A DNA stretch of 64,000 bases from contig CANTUZ010000005.1 in the NCBI GenBank assembly GCA_947846985.1, positions 48,945,389 through 49,009,388 on the forward strand, read 5' to 3'. Below the pieces are notes generated by a model. It ran no database searches. It was not told the DNA's origin and saw only the letters and a program-made list of their open reading frames with translations. The position numbers were made by a program, and so were the translations under genes. How positions within the stretch are numbered: position 1 is the stretch's first letter; each line of letters starts with the position of its first letter. Positions 46,953-61,094 of this stretch are shown here, one piece after another. The stretch is from Fratercula arctica. Taxonomy: Eukaryota; Chordata; Aves; Charadriiformes; Alcidae.

Positions 46953-49900
46953 TTGTTTACCCTGCTACGGTGCGTAGAAATTTTAGAGTGTCCTTTTAAA
47001 TGACTTGTGAGCCTGTTAGTAATGGTCACTCTGTTCCGTAGTTCAGAAGCTGCCATAGCCCTGACAAAGCATTTATGCCTTGCATGTTAACTGTAGTTAA
47101 TTGGCACTATTATTTGGAGCCCAGAATGTTGTGTGTCTTTCCACACAGGCAAGGTTGTATAAAGATTGAAAACTCAGCCCTTGCCAGAGTCATTTTGATT
47201 CTCTTGTTCGTGTGGAATATTCATGCAGCAGTGATAGAGAGGAAAGACCTTGAAGGGTAGAAAAATGTGACTGTGAAATATCATATTTGGCAAAAAAGGC
47301 TTAAAAATTGGTGTAGTATCTACAAATTGTTGCGGTCAAAGCATTTATGGAAGGGGGACAGAGCATTTATATGGAAGGGTCTATACTGAGTTTATTCTAC
47401 TTTTGTTGAAAAGCTGATTAGAGCACATTAATAGTACAGATAATGAGTATGCCATTTTCCTTTTTAAAAGATATAAAATGATTGGTATGTTAATTTTCTA
47501 CAGGCTGAACTTCAGATGCATTGTGCCTCTCTACTAGCATGGTTGTCATCGAGTTGCCATGCCATGATCCCTCCTGCCTCCTGGGACATTTAAACTTGAG
47601 CGTGCTGCTTCTCTGGGCTCACTCAGGCGGGTTTCATCTCTGAATTCTGACTCCAGGCAGTAGCCCAACAGCACCCACTGTTTACTTTCAGCCAGTTTCT
47701 AGACTCTGGGCAAGGAGGAGGTTCAGAGGCCCTTGGAAGGCAGACTGGGAGGAGGATATTTAGAAAGTTGTAATGAAATGGTCAAGGGGAGGTTGAAGAG
47801 TAAGGATATGGAAATTGCAACAGTTTATAGGAAACCCGCTGGAAGGGCAATGAAACACCGGGAGCTCAAGGACTGACTGGCATAGCGACAAGGAAGAGGT
47901 CTTGGTCACCCAGGTACAAGGGACAGAGATTAAGGGGTAGTGTGCTTGCAATGCTGAAGTACGAGCTCCCGTGTGACTGCCAAGGAGGGAACCCCTTTCT
48001 GTACTTGTCTTTCTTTTAATCGCTGCTATTCACGTGATTATACATCAGTGCCAATAACTACTATGATTCGCGATGGGATTTTCTGTCCTGTCATTCTAGC
48101 CTGTGTCACTAAAGGAATGATTGGGTTTGCTTTTCATATTTGTCAAAAACCCCTTTCACTTCTACACAACCATTAAAAAAGAAAGTTACTGTTTTCAAAA
48201 ATGTTTTGAATTAAACATGAGCAAAATTGAAAAGTGGTAGTGGTATTTTTAGGAAACTTTCAAAAGGAAAGTTCCATAAAACATACTTTCCAAACATTGG
48301 AGTATGGCTGGACGTGAAACTTTTAATGCAATTTCATATGAATATTCATGGCATATTTCATGAAATATTCCCTGCCATTCCAAGGAAGTATTTCCACAAC
48401 TTGAATAGGATGTAACTCTGGAGTCACACAAATCAGACCGTACAAAATACTCATCTAATGTTTTGTGAAATATTTCAAATAACTACATAAAATATTTATG
48501 CTACCATCCATGAAGTATTCGCTCTCAATATCTTGTTGAAGTCTTGAAATTCATAGCAATATTCATGGAATATTACAGAAGGAAAGCAACACAGCCACAC
48601 GTGCTCCACAGCATTTTCATTTACTACGAGGCAGCAACATTTCCCCTTTTGACACTCGGTTGCTTTGTAATGTTATTCTTTAGCTACAAATAATTAAACA
48701 ACTTCTTTCTAGCATGCATGTTATCAAGTAAAAGATTTAATCACACATAAAGTGTGAGAAGTCTCTCCAGGATTACAGGGAGAATATCAACAACATTAAT
48801 GTCTTTTATGGTGATAGGAACAAATCAGCAGTTCTGTTGAATATGAGTTTGAGAGTCCCTGGCATTATCAGAGTCAGGACTGTTTCTAGACCATTTGCAT
48901 TCATATCAGTAAGTCTGCTACTGTGCTCATCCAGGTATTGCAGCCCCAGGCAATGGGACCCATTTCTACTAACAGCCTCTGACACCTTGTGCAGGAGAAA
49001 CAGAGAATAGATATCCAACATTTCTTTTTTCAGGTGCCCAACCATGCGTATACAAAGCCCTCAACAAGCTCTGAACACCTGTTGATACTGCCTTTTTAAT
49101 GCCACTGCCCACCTCCAGCACAGAAGTCCAATCTGTCTGCACCACACTGAGCCGGGGCAAACAAGGACGGCACGCTTACCCACAGAAGCTCTGGTGCTTG
49201 GGCAGGCAGCAGTGACTTTGAGCTGAACCCTGCCCAAACATCCAAAAATTTGGTCTGTCTTACCTGGAAACTCAGCAGATGCTGATGGTTGTCCCAGGAC
49301 CCTCTCCACCACTTGCCTCTTGCTTCATAAATTCAGAACCAGCATTTCAGCCATGGATGCTGACCCAGCTCCCACACTGAGCATCCTGGCGTCCTGTGCC
49401 TTCCAGGGCTCCTGAGGCTGCTGCTGGTGAGACAGCTGTTGCCACCGCTTCCAAAACTGTGTGAGAGCGGCTCCACAGCACAGCGGCAGATTGGCAGTGC
49501 TAAAGCCACATGGCAACAAGCTGTGAAAACTTCTCCACAGCTTCTGTTTATCTGCAGTGGCATTTGCGATGGCACGGAGCAGTGTTTTCATCTATGTTGG
49601 CTGAGAAGAGTGTGAAAATGACACCGGCTATGCAGAAGGAGCTAGACGGTGACAAAAGAGAGAGAAGAACCATGAAGATCTGGGGGTTTTGGTTTTAGCT
49701 GGTTTTGACAATGTTCTCCAGAGGCACTTCAGAAAAATCCCATCAGTGGGGGTGGAATACCTGGAATACTTGGAATATATGATCAAAGTAGCACTTAATA
49801 ATAAAAGGTCCTTGCCACTTGGATGAAATACTGTGGGCTGTATCAGGCTGCGTAAACCTGGCAAGAGAAACCACAGTCTGCAGCACTTACTGTGCCCCAA

Positions 49901-52900
49901 ATCATAGTTCGAAATAGGATCTCTGAGTATGCGATCCCTTTCTTTCCTTGGAACTTGGCTAGATTTGAATTAAATAATAACCCTCTAACACTCTGAGCCA
50001 CTCTACTGAGAAAAATCATCCTAAATAGATTTAGGCCTTTATCAGTGGAAAAAGTTTGATGGTAATTTCTATCTCCAGCTACACTAAAAAAGAAGCAAAA
50101 TATTCTTTTAGCTTTTCCTGTTTCTTGAACTAGAGAAATTAGACTGCCAAAGAGTTTTTTTTCTGGCATAGCTCTAAGACTTTTGTTGTCATGGGGATGT
50201 CAATTAATAGGGTAGTCAGTTTGTTATGTTCTTAACCTAGCTGTGCCAGCTAAACTTTTGTATGTAGATCAGGTCTTACACTAACCTGAAAAACTCATAA
50301 AAATAGGAACTGGTCTTTGTGCTTAATGAATTTTCTTCTGAAGTCTTCCCTGTACTCCTTAATGTTTTTCTCCTCAATACTATACCGTATTAAGTAAATG
50401 AATGTACAGGCATGTATTGTGTACATACAGATTGGAAGATGTAGTAAACCACGCAGGTTTTGTTAATGCACACAGTTATAAGCAATCTGAACTTTATTGG
50501 CACGGCTGGCTGCGTGCAGATCCTGTAGGTACATGTTGTAAGGTGCAGGCTGTTCCTGTGCCTTGTATGGTCTGCAAAGACACTCATGTATAATGTAATG
50601 CACACATATGTGTATATACAAAATGTCTGGTGTCATGCATGTGCCATATATATAGGCACGTGTGTAATGCAAGCCTGGGTACATGATTACATATATTGTT
50701 GGGTAAATTGCAAAATGTTTTCTACTTTGTATACCCACGCGTCATAAATGTGTGGAAGCATACAGAATTCCATGAAAAGATTTTAGAGTATGCAATGTCA
50801 TGCATACATGTGACTTAAAGCCTGGAAAGCATCTTTGTGAGCACATCTAACTAACTATACTGCATTGGCAATTCTACCTTTTCCATTAAAAATATTTTTT
50901 AATTATTTAAATACTCAATAGAGCTCTCCTGTGCCTACCAGGGAAGTTAGGATTGCCAAAGGACTGTAAAAAACCCTGGAAAGGAACAGATATTACAGCA
51001 TTTTCCTAGATGTTTTGCACTGGAGCTCTGCAGCTGTCTCCTCTACCCCAAGAATCTGTGCTCCTTGGAGCACATGAATATTCTGTGCTGAGTAGAAACC
51101 CTTGCTGTCTGCCAGCAAAATGTTGACAGTGCCCTTTGTTGGCTTCCCCAGGGAGTTCATGCAAATCACTTTGAAATACAACAAACCATAGGATCCTTAA
51201 ATGCTTCTAAACAAGACCAAATTAGAAAAAGGCTTCACATTGAAAACATAATTTTCAATTAGTGTCTATTCAGTGGGAATGAGAATGGGGCGGGGGAGAG
51301 CTGGCATGTGAGATAAGCTGGATTTGTTAACATGCTTTGAAAAGGCTTGCTGGCTAGCCTGCCTTTTTTCCCTTGCAAATGCTCACCTTGCTGTAATTTG
51401 GTGACATTTCCACAGTTGCAATATGCTCTGCTCTTGTACTTCAGATAGAAATGAACTCTGCCCAGCAGGAGGTAGACTTGAGACAACGACCATCAGACTG
51501 CACTTATGTGTCATGTACCCAGGTGAGCATTGCTGCACCGGCTGGAAGTTGGGAAAGAAACAAGTCCTTTCTCTCCTCGGTCCATTCCTATTAGTATCAA
51601 CCAGTGCACTGAACAGGGAAGCTGATGGCCAGAGACCAGAGTGACGCCTCATTCCCTCCAGAACAGCACAGTGTGTCTTTGGTATAACTGATGTGGGAGG
51701 TGTTTTTTCCATGGATAGACAGTGCTAGTCTGCAGGAAAGGTACTGGGGACCATTCACTACCAGAGTGCATTTTATCATTGGTATTCCTCTGTCCCGACA
51801 GAGGAAGAGAAGCAAGTTAGCTGCTGCTGCAGTTATAGCTACTAGGAGAGGCATGAAGTAGATCATAATTAGTTAGTTTCCTTTACCCCTTATTCTTTTA
51901 TTCTCTCTGTTCTCCAACATGTGGCAGCATTGAGCAATTTTCCTAGTATTATGAATAAGGGTGAATGTACCTGGTCCTTTTCTCCCTGCTTTGGTTTGCT
52001 TACTTATGCTTCTTGGGCTTGGACCTCCTTTAGAAGACCTCCTTGCCTTATCTCATTTTCTCTTTCCTTTCTCACCTTGTTTTGGTTTGTTACTTGTTGT
52101 TGCTCTTGTTAGAAATTTTCCCTTCCCTGCCTTTAATCTCAGGAAATATCAGCCTTGCCACCTCTTGCCAAGACGTATTTTAAGGATTTCTTAAAGAAAT
52201 GCGAGTATTTAATAAGTTTACCTGCTGACAAAGCTTTTCCTAAGTTTGCCATGTGCATTTGCACTCAGGTATTCTTTCTGCAGTCAGTTTGACAAAACAC
52301 AGGCTGTTTTTCTTGAGACTTACTTGCCTGTGTGCTTTTCACCTCTAAATTTCTTGAGCTCCCTTAAAAGCATATGCTCTCTGTGCATGACTGGTTTGGG
52401 TTAATTTTGTGTGGGCCATGGAAACATGCAAGGGAACAGTTACCTATCTATAGGTCAGTTCATTCCTATGAGAAAAAACACTAAAATTTAAGTTTCAGAA
52501 GTAGACAGGAATGTTGCAGAAAGGTTAGTCTGCTGAGTATAAATATCAAGAAATTATTGTCATACACATACAGAGAAATGCCAACACTGTATTTTGAGCA
52601 AAGTAAGTATAAGAGGAATTTCCTGGTAAGTCAAGCCATTACTGGAACACTCCAGATAAATTTAGCACTAAACTTCACTCTTCTTACTTCTTTTATTCCC
52701 CTAGATTTTCAGTTCCATAATTTTCCTTGGCATATCTGCTCTGTAAAAGCTGCTGAAACCAGGCTAGAAGTTGTTCACTTATCATTTTCTGCCAGTGCTT
52801 TAACTCTTAATTTACTTCTCACATTCTTTCTTTGTTTCTCTCATCTCTTTTCCAAAGCTCAGAGGCCAGAGGAGCTCATTATGTACACTCTCTTGTTATC

Positions 52901-54500
52901 TTTAACATCTTTGACAGAACTCTATAAACTCTATAAACTGGCCATTTTCCTCTCTCCCCAGCATCTCATCTGTAATATATTCCAAATGAGCATCAGCTCC
53001 TTGATGTAATGCCTCTTTTGTCTCTACATTCTTTAGAGAATCTCAAGCAACTGGGTCTCTAGTATAATTATATCATTTCATAACGAAAATCTGCAATTAC
53101 AATACAATCTTACACTTGCTATGGAAAACAGAGTATAATACACAGCAAAAGTGCAATATTCACGTTAGAACAATGTTACAGGCATCACGTTATCTCACGA
53201 CAGTTTGGGAGAGGCACAGGTGTCTTGGCCTCAATTCCCACTTCGTCTTTTTCAAAACGTGTGAAGCAGTGACTAGTTTGTGTAAAGAGTAAAGTTTGTG
53301 GCAAAGTTTGTAAACTGGCTAAACTTTTTCCTTTACCACTCTGAGTTTGTGACAACAGGGAGCCACTGAAACACCTTCTCAGCTTTTACCTAGTGCTGAC
53401 TAAAACAGCCATTTCTTGGTCCAGACGAACAAGCTTGATGAGAAGATCCTTTGCAGCTGTGGATCTCTTCCTCAGTTGGTCAGTGCGGCACTGAGAATCG
53501 CCTCCTGTAGGGAGCAAGTAGGGAGCAGCCCTCTTTAGCTTAGGAAGCAGTCCAGTCTTCTGCTTCTGGCATGGGTTCAAATGTCTTGATTATTTACTGC
53601 TTATAGTTTGGCTAATAATACAGTCTGGAGCACGAAGAGCTCTGAAAGAGAGACCTGTGCTTCCCCTATTAAGATACAGACAGAAATCTCAGACGCTGGG
53701 AAGGAAACAGAAAAAGGTTAAACTGCTTAACATGCACTCTATAGAAGTATACAATACAGATTGTTTCCTCATTAGTCTTATCAGTCCCAGCGAGCCATTC
53801 CAGCTAATCCCTTTCTGTTGCCATTGAATTTGGCCCTTCTGGCAGCCAACTCAACTAGCAGTGGGTTATTTATAGGTAACTCGTAAAGGAGCAAGACAAA
53901 ATTAAATGTCCGAATCGCAAATAGAACAGAGACTTTCAAGTTTCTGGGAAACACCTGTGGTTTTCTCAGAACTCTCCATGTCATAGATGAATGCCTCTGA
54001 TATCCCATGCAAAACAGGAATTAAGCTGGTCTGTTCTCTCTTCTGGATTTGTTTAGCGTCTTCTGGAGCCAACAGGCAACCTAGTAAAATGTCATCTTGA
54101 ATATACTTCAAGTGATATATAAAGGGGAATTTTCAACCAGTCTTGATTATTCAAGATCCATGGGCACCTTTTGACCATGCTGGTGCTCAAATCAAATCTC
54201 AGTTCTTATAGTCCCTCTTTATATGTGAAAGAGGAATGGGAATCTTTTGCATCAGATATTCGCATGTAACCCTTTCCCATCTGGATGTCAGAAAAGTTTA
54301 GAGTCAGAGATGAGCTAAACCAAACTTTTTGGTTCATCCCTGTTAAAAGTGTGTAGAACTTCAATTGCATTTTTAATTGTAAACAGGCTGTGGGTTTTTC
54401 TGTGCTCTTCTGAACAGCTGCAGTGTTCTCCCCAGTGTTTGCTGCATTTCATTGGCAAGTCAAAGGATTTATGAAAGGGATTATATGACATTGTTGCCTG
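46953..54500. other. Intergenic stretch, no gene recognised
   Basis: Mostly unique AT-rich sequence. Open frames of up to 150 codons (for example 52557-53009, plus strand) have no recognisable domain, and I could not assign them. Local features are the inverted-repeat cluster at 48.3-48.6 kb and an alternating purine-pyrimidine stretch near 50.6-50.7 kb. Confidence 0.55.
48300..48580. repeat. AT-rich cluster of ATATTCATG / CATGAAATATT inverted motifs
   Basis: Within 280 bases the motifs CATATGAATATTCATGGCAT, TTCATGAAATATTCC, GTGAAATATTTCA, CATGAAGTATTC and ATATTCATGGAATATT recur. They are partly self-complementary. This may be a decayed satellite-like or palindromic repeat. No known element is matched. 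Confidence 0.4.
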
Positions 54501-54573
54501 TGATAGCAGAGGACTGGACTCAATGACCTAGGCAGTCCCTGCCAATCCTATATCCCTATTTTTCTGTGATTCC
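54501..54573 (+). mobile_element. CR1 LINE 3' end remnant
   Basis: GGACTGGACTCAATGACCTA, then a 'CAGTCCCTGCCAATCC' segment and a TTTCTGTGATTCC end, follow the CR1 3' UTR. Only about 73 bases remain. Confidence 0.8.
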
Positions 54574-57500
54574 TATAGAGCATGTAAATTATATTAGGAT
54601 TGCTGGCATGAAAGCCACAATGCTAATCTTTTTTATTATTGCTTTATCCATTTTGAGCTGGCATATCCATATCACAGCACTTTAATTTTTTGTTGTCTTG
54701 CCGCTTATGCTGTCATTTAAACTAACCCATAAAGGGTGTCAGAACTCAACTGAATCAGAATGGAAAAGCTTGAAGTTCATTTTGCACAGATGTAAAATGA
54801 TTACCTAGACAGGGGAAATCAGTCCCCCATATATATTTTGATACACCAAAGCTCCAAAGCCATTTTTGCGCTGTTGATCTGTGAAGTGTCCTCTTTCAAC
54901 GATTTAACACTTCAAAGTATAGACACCCCTCTGCAAACAGAGGATTAGGATGTTCCAGGCAGAGGATTATAAATGCAGGAGAACTTTCACGCAATGGAGA
55001 TCTTCTTTGCAAGAGAATTACCATTGTAAATAGACACGTAGTTCTGAGAGCAAATGAGCTAATGAAGTCTGGTTTCCTATGGTTTTGTGTATTGTGGTAA
55101 CATATTGTGGTTTTTGTATCTGGTAATGTACAAACTGCAGGTGAGACATTTCAAACAGCTTTTGTCATGTGGAATATCTAATGCTGAGTGAGGGTGATCA
55201 TATCTCAAAAATCCTCATTTTCTCAGATAGAAAAAATACCAGGTAAGAGCAAAATTTACTTCCCAGCATTGCCACTGGGGCTTACTAACTGTGAGAAAGA
55301 AGCTGTAGCCTTTCCTCCCATCTGTCCCTTTATATGGCCTGGTACAGTGCACTACTGCTTGATTCAGGAAGAAATGTGCTGCTATGTAGCCCATCTGTAT
55401 CACGGGCCACAACCAGCTCTGCAGCTGTTTCGTTGGGAGAAGTTAAAAATTTAGAGACAGGACTGCACGTACTTTCTATGAAATGTTGGCTTCTCTTACA
55501 AGTGCTTTTATAAAGCACGCTGTGCCTGCTTCCTGTCACCCTGAAACTCATCACAGAATAAGCATTTTTTTGTAATGAGAAGGGTGTAATAAAGCACCCG
55601 TGACCCACTCAAACACGTGAATCTTCAGCATGGTTCTAAATAACTCTTCAGGTCTTTCATTATATTAAGGCCCCAAAGTGAGCATTTTGTTGGCCTCTGT
55701 GGAGCAGGGAAAATTAGATTGCTTTACACTGCATGGCTATTTTATTATAATAAATGCATTGAAGATTGAGCTCTTTAATTAATATCTGGAAAAGAAAGGG
55801 AAGGATCTACTATTGAAGCCCTTGGGCCATTTCAAGGAGAGGGTGAGAGTTAGAATTAACTGGAGAAAAAGAAATAAAGCAGCTTCCTGAAAGACTTCCT
55901 ATTTTATACTCATTTTATACCCAAACACCATGGGAAGCAAAATGTTTCTTCAGTGGAGGACATATCCCAGGAACATACAGAGAGAAAATAATGGTGCCAT
56001 GGGGGTCAGCATCACATTTTGTCTTTCCTGAGTCACTTTTGTCTGAAGGTTCACAAAGCAACTGAACAACGACAGTTTGGTCTTCTGCCCTCTGGAAATC
56101 TGTATGTAAATGTTGTGGTCTCCTTTTTCTACCTGGCAAAGTGAAGCACTGCAAGGTGACAGAGCAAGGTGACAGCAAAGAGATCAACAGACTCTGAAAA
56201 AAATGTTCCTGCATGCTCTCTGCTTCCGTCTGTGGTGTGAATGCAGCTTGCCAGTTATTTGTATTTGCAAATTTAGAAAAAATCTACCCTGTTTTTGCTG
56301 GAGAACCAGAAAGGTGGACTGGCAACTTTCACAGTTGCAAATGGAGAGGCTGGGAGGTGTCACTTCTGACACTTCTAACTTTTCTCCCAGGCTGGGTCGC
56401 TAGTACCAGTGTAGGCTTCTTAAAGATCTGATACACAGCTCAAACAGAAAATTGGGAAGATTAAATACCTCCCAATGAGAACTTTGACAGGCAATACTTC
56501 CTTCATAAACATTGAGTTTTCCTATAAAATAAAAGCAGAAAGGAAGAAAGGACACAGCTAATCTTTGGTAAAATACAACAAATCAAGTAAAGAATATGTG
56601 AATGATAAGTACAACAAAACCCCTTCAGTCTCTTTGGGAGCTGTTGTTTGTTCAGCCTCCCAACTTGCCAGCATAAATGCTCAACATTCAAAGGCCTTTT
56701 TATACCACTTTTCCCCTTCTTGCTGCTGTGTCCACTTACAGCTTGATATCAGATATTATAACATAAGGTACAGGGATGCACCCAGGCCAGTTCACCTTGA
56801 GCTCAGAGGAGGAATGCTGCCTGACTTTTTGGTGTCACCAACCTGCGGTCTCTTGCTGGTCTGACCACTGGGGCCCTAAAGCCCCCATTTCATTACTACC
56901 TCCAACCTTGGAGCAGTTACCATCTCCACCTCCATGTAGGCCACCTCTACCCACTGTTTGTCTTGCTGTGCTGTGTGTCAGTAGCACAAGCATCTATCCA
57001 GCTTTTGCACATCACAGTCCCAAGGTGTTGGTGGGTTATATCCCCCTGTTGCTGCTACTGCTACCTCAGTATTAATGAATTCAGCTATTACTGATTCACT
57101 GAACTGGAGGAATCCATCTCCTCATCACTGACTCTAGAAGTGTCTCCACACCAGTTCAAGACGTAGTTCACTTACCCTCATTCATAGTGGTTTCAGCTCC
57201 AGTGACTGTTGTATGGTACTGTGAAAAGTGGTGGTGGGGACGGAGTTCTTACAGGCTTTTCATTTTTGTATATTTTTACATATCTTTAATTTTTAACTCA
57301 GGGCAGTTAGACAGAACGTCTATAGTGCTTCTGGTTTGGTGCCTGCTGTGTGGGCATTAGTGGGGGTCAATGCACAAAAGAGCACTGGGCAGTGCGGACA
57401 GAATGCAGTCACTCTCATTCCTAACATCCGTGGGCTCTGAAGGAGCTGTTTCAGCCTGGCTACGTTTCAGGCAGAATCAACCAAAAATATTCATGCTGCC

Positions 57501-60500
57501 AGGTTGTGTGAAGTTTAAAAGGGTTGTGGTCCAGACCTGCGAACTTAATCCAGATGAGCTATTTCAAGGACTCACTCATCCTTGGAAAAATAGGCTTGCA
57601 GCTCCATCATGGACAGTGCAGTAAAATGGCACAACAGCTGCTACTTTTCTTTTTTCCAAACGTGTTCCAGAGAAGCTTGAGGAGGGGCAGGATACTCAGG
57701 ACTGACTTGAAGTAGCATCCTCTGGTAATTAAGATCTGACTGGCTGAATGACGAATTTCTGAAGCACTGAACTGAAGGACCAGGAGCAGATTCTCTTTTT
57801 GGCATGCTAATACAAGCCTGTGCTGTGAGTAGCTCCAAAGAACCATGTAAACGCAAATGAAGCCAGATGAGTTTATGGAACAAATACCAAGTTTGTCTCT
57901 CATTCTCATTGCTTTGATTTCTGCTCCCAATTAAAAGATAAAAAACTTTTACAGCACATATAAGTCCAATTAGATTTTGTAATGAAATCCTCAAGTGTTA
58001 TCGAGGTGGAACTTGCAATAATTAGTTTTGATACATAAATAAAATTTCCAGATGCAATTTGTTCTTTTAAGCTCATGTTCCTCTTTCAGTTCATAGTGTT
58101 TTATTATTTCACTCATGTGTGAGAAGTAGCTTCCAATGTTTCTGTTCCCTTGGTTCTTTGAGTTTCTATGCTAATGCATTAAAAAGAACTAGAATTAATG
58201 ACAAAGCTAATAAGCAATTATTCTAGTGGCAATGCTATGAATGAGAATTCTAACTTTAAGAACAGGTGAAAAACATTCATAGCCCTTTAGTTCCACACCT
58301 TCATCCATCCAGGGAAGGGCAAAGAAACTACTGATCACCAAGGTACTGAAGGCATGACGTAGATTTTGCAAGTGAACAGTCAGAAGCCATGGCTGGCTAT
58401 GATGCTGTGCCCAGAGTTATGATGAGTGTTGTGAGCAGCTAATAATTTCACAGGCTGTAGTAAGGACCCTCCGCTTGGCGAGGTTGTTTGCATAAAACCC
58501 CTGATATCTGTCCCACGTCCCCTTTTTTTGAAAAGATTTAATGAAGTTATGCAGGTAGAGCTTAAACCATACATACTAAGTGGAACTTTTTCACTTGCTA
58601 CTTCACTACACGCTTTTAAGACTTATTTCCATTTAAAAAAAGTAAGATACAGTCTCGTAGTTTATACTGGAACAACAATACACAGAAAAGATCATCTTTT
58701 GGCTAAGAAATGGCACAAGAAGTTAAGATCATGCAAGCCCCCTTTTCCACACTGCATATGTTTCTGAGTTGATGTGGACCATCACTTAGGGTGAGATTTT
58801 GGGGCATTAGCCTGTCCCTTCAGAGGAGTAATACTTCGTGCTTGCATCAGCCTAGGTCATTCAGGTGCTTAAATCCCTGTTTTGAAGGAGCAATAAGGGA
58901 GTCAGACATCTATGTGATCTAAACTGCAGGCATAAAATTGCATCTCCTGAAACGCTCCTTGTTCACAACATAGAAATATAGCTGTGTTGTGAAACTAAAT
59001 ACATGAATATTTATAACAAATGGATGGAAATTCAGATAGAAATTGATTTAGTCATTCTTAAACAGTAATGTTTTAAGGTGTATGTACCATGGTACTGGGA
59101 ACTGTGTGACTGCATACAAAAGATAGGGAGATGCTAATTACCATTGCTCATGTCCTGCTTATCTTCAACAGCCATAGACATTCAAAGGGCAGGTGCTCTC
59201 AGAGTCTTGCAGGATTCAAGGCATAGTATTGCAGATGCTACCAGGTTTCCCTCTTCTAAAAAGCTCTGTGCCCAGGCTGCTGCATTTCCACCTCAAAAGA
59301 TGCTTCGCTGAACTCCAGTCTTGGCTGCCTTATCAGTGTACTTCTCATGCTGTCTTCTTGCTTTCTCCTGACTGACATTCTGGGTAAGTAATCTTAGCTC
59401 TGTCAAAATAATTTAATGCTACGTCCTTGCTGCATGTCTCAGGTTTTATCTTTGCTGCCATAAAGGGAAACTTGAGTAAGGTTTGGGCATGTACATTTCA
59501 GACCTAAGTCAGTGCAGACAACAGAAGAGGGAAAGGCCAGGCTTATCACCCCGGAACACAGCCTATGGCCATGAGAAACCCTTCTGAGAAGCAATCCATC
59601 AAACTGCAAGGGCTAGTGGAGATGATACAACAATGTGGCTTATACTCCGTGATAGCCTCTGTTGATTAAAACACCTTCCTGCCTCATACCACAGAAGTCC
59701 ATACAAAGGGCTGCTCACCTGATTTGTTCTCTAAATATATTTGAAGTGAATACAGGGGGGCCAAGCCACCTCTGAACCAGAGATAATGTTTGTGCCAATG
59801 GGAATATTTTCAGCATCCCAAATTGTGGATCCAGCCCGATGTATGCTGCCCACTTCAGCTAAAAGCTGCCCACTTGCTAAAAATTGCACAGTCTTAATCT
59901 CTCTGACCATAGCAGGATTGCATCAATTTCCATGGCTCTCAGTGGGGATGCATGCAACCCTCTTCATTACATCTAGTCTGAGATGTTTAAGTCAGGTACT
60001 TCCACTGGGGATCAAGATATACTCAAGTATCTATAATCAAGGGAAAGAAAGAGGCACCTCCAGAGGATAACTCAGATTTAGCTAGTGAGATGCAGTTTTG
60101 TAGGAACATCCCTTAGATTAACAGAACATGACAGCTAACTGAAGTAACAACACCTGGAGTCCCGAAGCCATATAGATGCATTAACATGGCTTTGTATCCC
60201 AAATTTACAACAAAAGCACATCTTGGAAATGTGGCAGGTTTGAATGATATACACTGTTTATGCACTCCTTCCAAAGTACAGCTGGAGCCAAGCCAGTTTA
60301 CAATGTTGTTTCGGTACCTTGCAAATAACTGTCAGTGAATTCCCATCTCGGAATACAGCTAATAGCAACGTGGTTACAAAAGTCTGCTTTTCTCGCAGCC
60401 AGCAGACAGCAGGCATTTTTCATCCCAGGACTGTTTAGGCAGTGAAGATATTGGCCATTCAATAAGATGCTCCTTAGTCTTATTTGCAATATATTAGTGA

Positions 60501-61094
60501 AAACAAAAGAAAAAACTTGCTTATGATCACTCTCAGCAATCATGACCATAATAAAAGTCCATTTGTAAAATGAATCAATCAAAATCTCATTTCTGAGAGA
60601 GAAAAAGAAATAGCCAAGTACCAAGGACACTGAATCCCATAATAAAAATTTGCTAGGGACATGTTACAGGCTACCATTTATAGGTTATGCAAGTTTAGTT
60701 CTCTTAAGAATTGCAGGGAATCTGAATATTCACTGCATGTTGTCCTCAATGATTTATTTTCATTCAGCAAAAACAGGTGAAACGTCCTTTTCAAACCTAC
60801 TGTCAGGAGCCAGGCTCCCTTTAGCAGCACAGTAATCCAAGGTGTCTGGTCTCAGCGCGTATTAGAAAGTCTGTAAAAACAAAGCAGCATGTGCGTGATG
60901 TCCCAGCGCTCCGAAGCAGCCCGGCAGTATCTGCTTAGCCCACACGTGCAGCCCCAGCAGCAGGGACATTGGGAGTGGGTTGTGACCCCAGATCTGCCAA
61001 ACCAAAGTGGTGCATTCCTCAGCTTGGAAGAGGAGGTACACCAGCAGTGGGCATTTCCAGTGGTCTCAAGGAGAAAATGGGAACTGGATGATAA
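54574..61094. other. Intergenic stretch, no gene recognised
   Basis: I see no exon with a family signature, no clear repeat and no RNA gene. Open frames of 60-117 codons on both strands lack recognisable domains. Confidence 0.55.

Noticed and set aside
52557..53009. 150-codon plus-strand ORF
   Set aside because: It has Leu/Ser/Phe-rich composition typical of random AT-rich sequence, no recognisable domain, and no promoter or splice support.
53781..54111. Minus-strand peptide with YIQDDILLG, faintly like a reverse transcriptase active-site motif
   Set aside because: The spacing is off and there are no flanking polymerase motifs. I saw no LTRs or other retroviral parts nearby, so it is probably chance.
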